From: Archangium sp.
GTDB taxonomy: Bacteria; Myxococcota; Myxococcia; Myxococcales; Myxococcaceae
DNA length: 15,535 nucleotides
Assembly (NCBI GenBank): GCA_016793585.1
Contig: JAEUJR010001022.1
Coordinates: 1 to 15,535 of the forward strand
Direction of reading: 5' to 3'
The notes beneath the pieces are model-generated. The model saw only the letters and a program-made list of their open reading frames with translations. It was not told where the DNA came from and made no database searches. A program made the position numbers and the translations under genes. Positions 13,661 through 15,535 of this stretch are shown in pieces. Every line of letters begins with the position of its first letter. Positions within the stretch are counted from its first letter, which is position 1.

Positions 13661-14128
13661 ATGATTCTCCTCTCGACGCTGGTTGCGCTGTCGCTGCACG
13701 CCGACCCCAAGGCCGGCAAGAACACGATGAAGGATCTGGTGAAGAGCGTGGGCTCGGCGGCGGCCGTGAATGCCGACGGCGGCACTTCGGCCACCGTGGT
13801 GAACGGCATCGACATCTCGAAGCTGCCCTTCACCCCCGACTCGATCAAGCAGGTGGTGCTCTCGTACCAGCCGCAGATTCAGTCTTGTTACGAAGAGACG
13901 CTCGCCGCGAAGGACAAGGCGGTCGAAGGCTCGCTCAAGACGGCGTTCTCGATCACGGGCGACGGCATGGTGACGGGCGCGAAGGTCGACAAGAAGACCA
14001 GCACCCTGAAGGACCCGCGCCTGCACGACTGCGTGGTGTCGGTGCTCTCGACCATGCAGTTCCCCTCGCCGCCAGACGGCAAGGCGCACCCGATCGAGTT
14101 CCCGTTCAACCTCAAGGCCGTGAACTGA
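13661..14128 (+). CDS. Exported protein with AgmX/PglI-type C-terminal domain
   Basis: 155 residues. Short signal peptide MILLSTLVALSLHA, so it should be exported to the periplasm, though it lacks a lipobox Cys. Residues about 60-152 match the AgmX/PglI C-terminal domain known from myxobacterial gliding-motility and TonB-like proteins: an invariant QIQSCYEE (Cys76), G-x-L-K-T-x-F-x-I-x-G-D-G-M-V, a second cysteine Cys124 (LHDCVVSVLSTMQFPSPPDG) and the terminal PIEFPFN. The two cysteines probably form a disulphide. AAGGA at 13648-13652 inside the end of the upstream gene serves as ribosome binding site, and only three bases separate the two genes. The next acyl-CoA dehydrogenase starts 12 bases downstream, so this envelope protein sits inside a fatty-acid oxidation operon. 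Its role there is not evident. Confidence 0.85.
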   Translation: MILLSTLVALSLHADPKAGKNTMKDLVKSVGSAAAVNADGGTSATVVNGIDISKLPFTPDSIKQVVLSYQPQIQSCYEETLAAKDKAVEGSLKTAFSITGDGMVTGAKVDKKTSTLKDPRLHDCVVSVLSTMQFPSPPDGKAHPIEFPFNLKAVN

Positions 14129-14140
14129 TTCTGGAGACCC

Positions 14141-15286
14141 GTGAACTTCGAGCTCTCCGAGACCCAGAAGCTGATTCGTGACACCGCGCGCACGTTCGCG
14201 AAGAACGTGGTGGCTCCGAAGGCGCGCGAGACCGATCGCAACGAGATCTTCCCCGCTGAGACGTACAAGCAGATGGGAGAGCTCGGGCTGCTCGGCGTGA
14301 ACGTGCCCACCGAGTACGGCGGCGCCGGCGCGGGAGTCGTCAGCTACGCGCTCGCGGTGATGGAGATCTCGGCCGCGTGCTGCTCGACCTCGGTCGGCAT
14401 GTGCGTCACCAACATGTGCGCCGAGCTCATCTGTCAGTTCGGCACCGAGGCCCAGAAGCAGAAGCACGTCACGCGGCTGACCAGCGGCGCGGCCATCGCC
14501 GGGGCCTTCGCGCTCTCCGAACCGCACGCGGGCTCCGACCCGGGCGCAGGCCGCACGACGGCCGTGAAGAAGGGTGATCGCTGGGTGCTCAACGGCACCA
14601 AGCAGTGGATCACCTCGGGCGCTCACGCCGGCGTGATCGTCGTCTGGGCCCGCACCTCGAACGAGGGCAACAAGGGCCTCTCGTGCTTCATCGTCGAGAA
14701 GGGCACTCCCGGCCTCACCGCGGGCAAACACGAAGACAAGATGGGTCTGCGCGGGTCGAACACCGTGCCGCTCCTGTTCGAGAACTGCGAGATCCCCGAA
14801 GAGAACCTGCTCGGTCGTCTCGGAGATGGCTTCAAGCTCGCGATGACGGCCCTCGACGGTGGACGCATCGGCATCGCCTCACAGGCCGTTGGCACCGCGC
14901 GCGCGGCCATCGAGGCCTCGGTGAAATACGCGAAGGATCGGCAGGCCTTCGGCAACGCGATCGGCGAGTTCCAGGCCGTGAAGTGGATGTTGGCCGACAT
15001 GCAGACGCAGACGAACGCGGCCGAGCTGCTGGCCCTGCGCGCGGCGTTCCTCAAGGAGTCGAAGGTTCCGTTCACGCGTGAGGCCTCGATGGCCAAGCTG
15101 TTCGCGTCGGAAACTTCGAACCGCGTCGCGGACAAGGCCGTGCAGCTTCACGGCGGCTACGGGTACATCGACGAGTTCCCCGTCGAGCGGTACCTGCGCG
15201 ATGCGCGCGTGCAGACGATCTACGAAGGCACCAGCGAGATTCAGCGCATCGTGATCGCGCGCGAGCTGATCAAGCAGCTGGGCTGA
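14141..15286 (+). CDS. Acyl-CoA dehydrogenase (short-chain, butyryl-CoA-type)
   Basis: 381 residues starting at GTG 14141, with GGAG (14133-14136) as ribosome binding site. It oxidises acyl-CoA to trans-2-enoyl-CoA with FAD and hands electrons to ETF, the step before the hydratase encoded at 5548. Signature 1 is intact (LSEPHAGSDPGAG, Glu127), as are NGTKQWITSG, LDGGRIGIASQAVGTARAA, QLHGGYGYIDEFPVERYLRDARV and the catalytic base Glu362 in IYEGTSEIQRIVI. It is a clear paralogue of the interrupted copy at 12515: both begin NFE-x-SE-x-QK and align without large gaps, so it could supply the missing activity if that copy is dead. Short-chain substrates are likely from the position of the catalytic Glu, but branched-chain (isovaleryl-type would place it elsewhere) or methylsuccinyl-type substrates cannot be fully excluded. 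It converges with the Hint gene, five bases away. Confidence 0.95.
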   Translation: MNFELSETQKLIRDTARTFAKNVVAPKARETDRNEIFPAETYKQMGELGLLGVNVPTEYGGAGAGVVSYALAVMEISAACCSTSVGMCVTNMCAELICQFGTEAQKQKHVTRLTSGAAIAGAFALSEPHAGSDPGAGRTTAVKKGDRWVLNGTKQWITSGAHAGVIVVWARTSNEGNKGLSCFIVEKGTPGLTAGKHEDKMGLRGSNTVPLLFENCEIPEENLLGRLGDGFKLAMTALDGGRIGIASQAVGTARAAIEASVKYAKDRQAFGNAIGEFQAVKWMLADMQTQTNAAELLALRAAFLKESKVPFTREASMAKLFASETSNRVADKAVQLHGGYGYIDEFPVERYLRDARVQTIYEGTSEIQRIVIARELIKQLG

Positions 15287-15291
15287 GCGGC

Positions 15292-15535
15292 TCAGGGCGA
15301 GCCCGCGTCGACCGTTCCGCAGAGTTCGCACGTGGCCAATCCTGCGCCGTTGGCGCAGGTCCACCGGCCGAAGCGTGTGTTCCCACAGCTGCAGACCGGG
15401 CGCTCGTCGTCTGGCGTGGCGATGCTCGTTCTGCCTCCGTCGGGGATGCTGCAACCAGGTGCCTGCTTGTTGTGCACGACGATGTCTTCGGCGACGAACG
15501 TGTGCCACTCGTGCTCGACGGTGAGATCGAACACC
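15292..15535 (-). CDS. C-terminal part of an intein-like Hint-domain protein (partial, runs off right edge)
   Basis: The visible 81 residues begin FDLTVEHEWHTFVAEDIVVHN, which matches the C-terminal blocks of Hint (Hedgehog/intein) domains: the F-block D-x-T-V-E-x-x-H-x-F-x-A-x-x-I-V-V-H and the terminal His-Asn (bases 15474-15469), where Asn cyclisation cleaves the chain. The next residue is Lys, not the Cys/Ser/Thr a splicing intein needs, so it should cleave rather than splice, as in type-B bacterial intein-like or polymorphic-toxin Hint domains. After the junction comes a 58-residue tail with five cysteines near its end (CSCG, then C, then CELCG), possibly metal-binding or disulphide-bonded, and two Asp-x-Gly motifs (PDGG, VDAG). 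The N-terminal bulk, including the catalytic Cys/Ser of block A, lies outside the window. The end is TGA at 15294-15292. Confidence 0.75.
   Translation of the reverse strand, partial: VFDLTVEHEWHTFVAEDIVVHNKQAPGCSIPDGGRTSIATPDDERPVCSCGNTRFGRWTCANGAGLATCELCGTVDAGSP

Noticed and set aside
12389..14731. 780-codon minus-strand open frame over both acyl-CoA dehydrogenases
   Set aside because: Arg/His/Leu/Val-rich antisense shadow typical of high-GC coding DNA; the plus strand carries clear enzyme motifs.
15283..15295. Palindrome CTGAGC-G-GCTCAG as a bidirectional terminator
   Set aside because: Short stem, no T-tract, and it is largely made of the two opposing stop codons.

Overview
The window reads as a high-GC myxobacterial (Myxococcota) chromosome segment. 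The grounds are strong G/C third-codon bias, a Pkn-type Ser/Thr kinase with a C-terminal PEGA domain, a small protein with an AgmX/PglI-type C-terminal domain, a TolB/CsgG-like protein with the LLGC...SC...ELAGALGA signature, and several lipoproteins rich in Asp-Ala-Gly/Asp-Gly-Gly. Genus cannot be fixed from sequence alone. Coding density is very high: there is no gap above about 100 bases, except 3377-3557, which may hold a small ORF. I see no rRNA, tRNA, CRISPR, insertion sequence or phage gene.

Layout. (i) 1-293, minus: 5' part of a zinc-ribbon protein running off the left edge. (ii) 370-4645, plus: a HEAT-repeat lipoprotein with a C-terminal cyclophilin domain, two small unknown proteins (one membrane-anchored), a possible 55-residue ORF, a six-TPR lipoprotein resembling the Tgl/PilF type IV pilus pilotins, and a three-helix membrane protein overlapping it by 4 bases. 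(iii) 4684-6330, plus: 3-hydroxybutyryl-CoA dehydrogenase and enoyl-CoA hydratase. (iv) 6331-9929, minus: a TolB-like membrane protein and a 935-residue lipoprotein with seven Cys-rich units, overlapping by 4 bases. (v) 9999-10571, minus: a B-box-like zinc-binding membrane protein. (vi) 10663-12438, plus: a membrane Ser/Thr kinase starting at TTG. (vii) 12515-15286, plus: acyl-CoA dehydrogenase interrupted by an amber codon, AgmX/PglI-type protein, second acyl-CoA dehydrogenase. (viii) 15292-15535, minus: C-terminal end of an intein-like Hint domain plus a Cys-rich tail, running off the right edge.

The metabolic theme is short-chain acyl-CoA beta-oxidation: acyl-CoA dehydrogenase, hydratase and hydroxyacyl-CoA dehydrogenase are all present, in two clusters. 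The hbd and first acyl-CoA dehydrogenase genes share an identical 10-base extended -10-like box just upstream of their ATGs, suggesting coordinate, possibly leaderless, transcription. The rest is mostly envelope biology.

Most worth checking: the TAG exactly at the conserved Glu of the acyl-CoA dehydrogenase signature; the Hint splice-site remnant at the right edge; the regular 32/34-residue Cys-unit array; and recurring -10-like boxes 5-10 bases before start codons.
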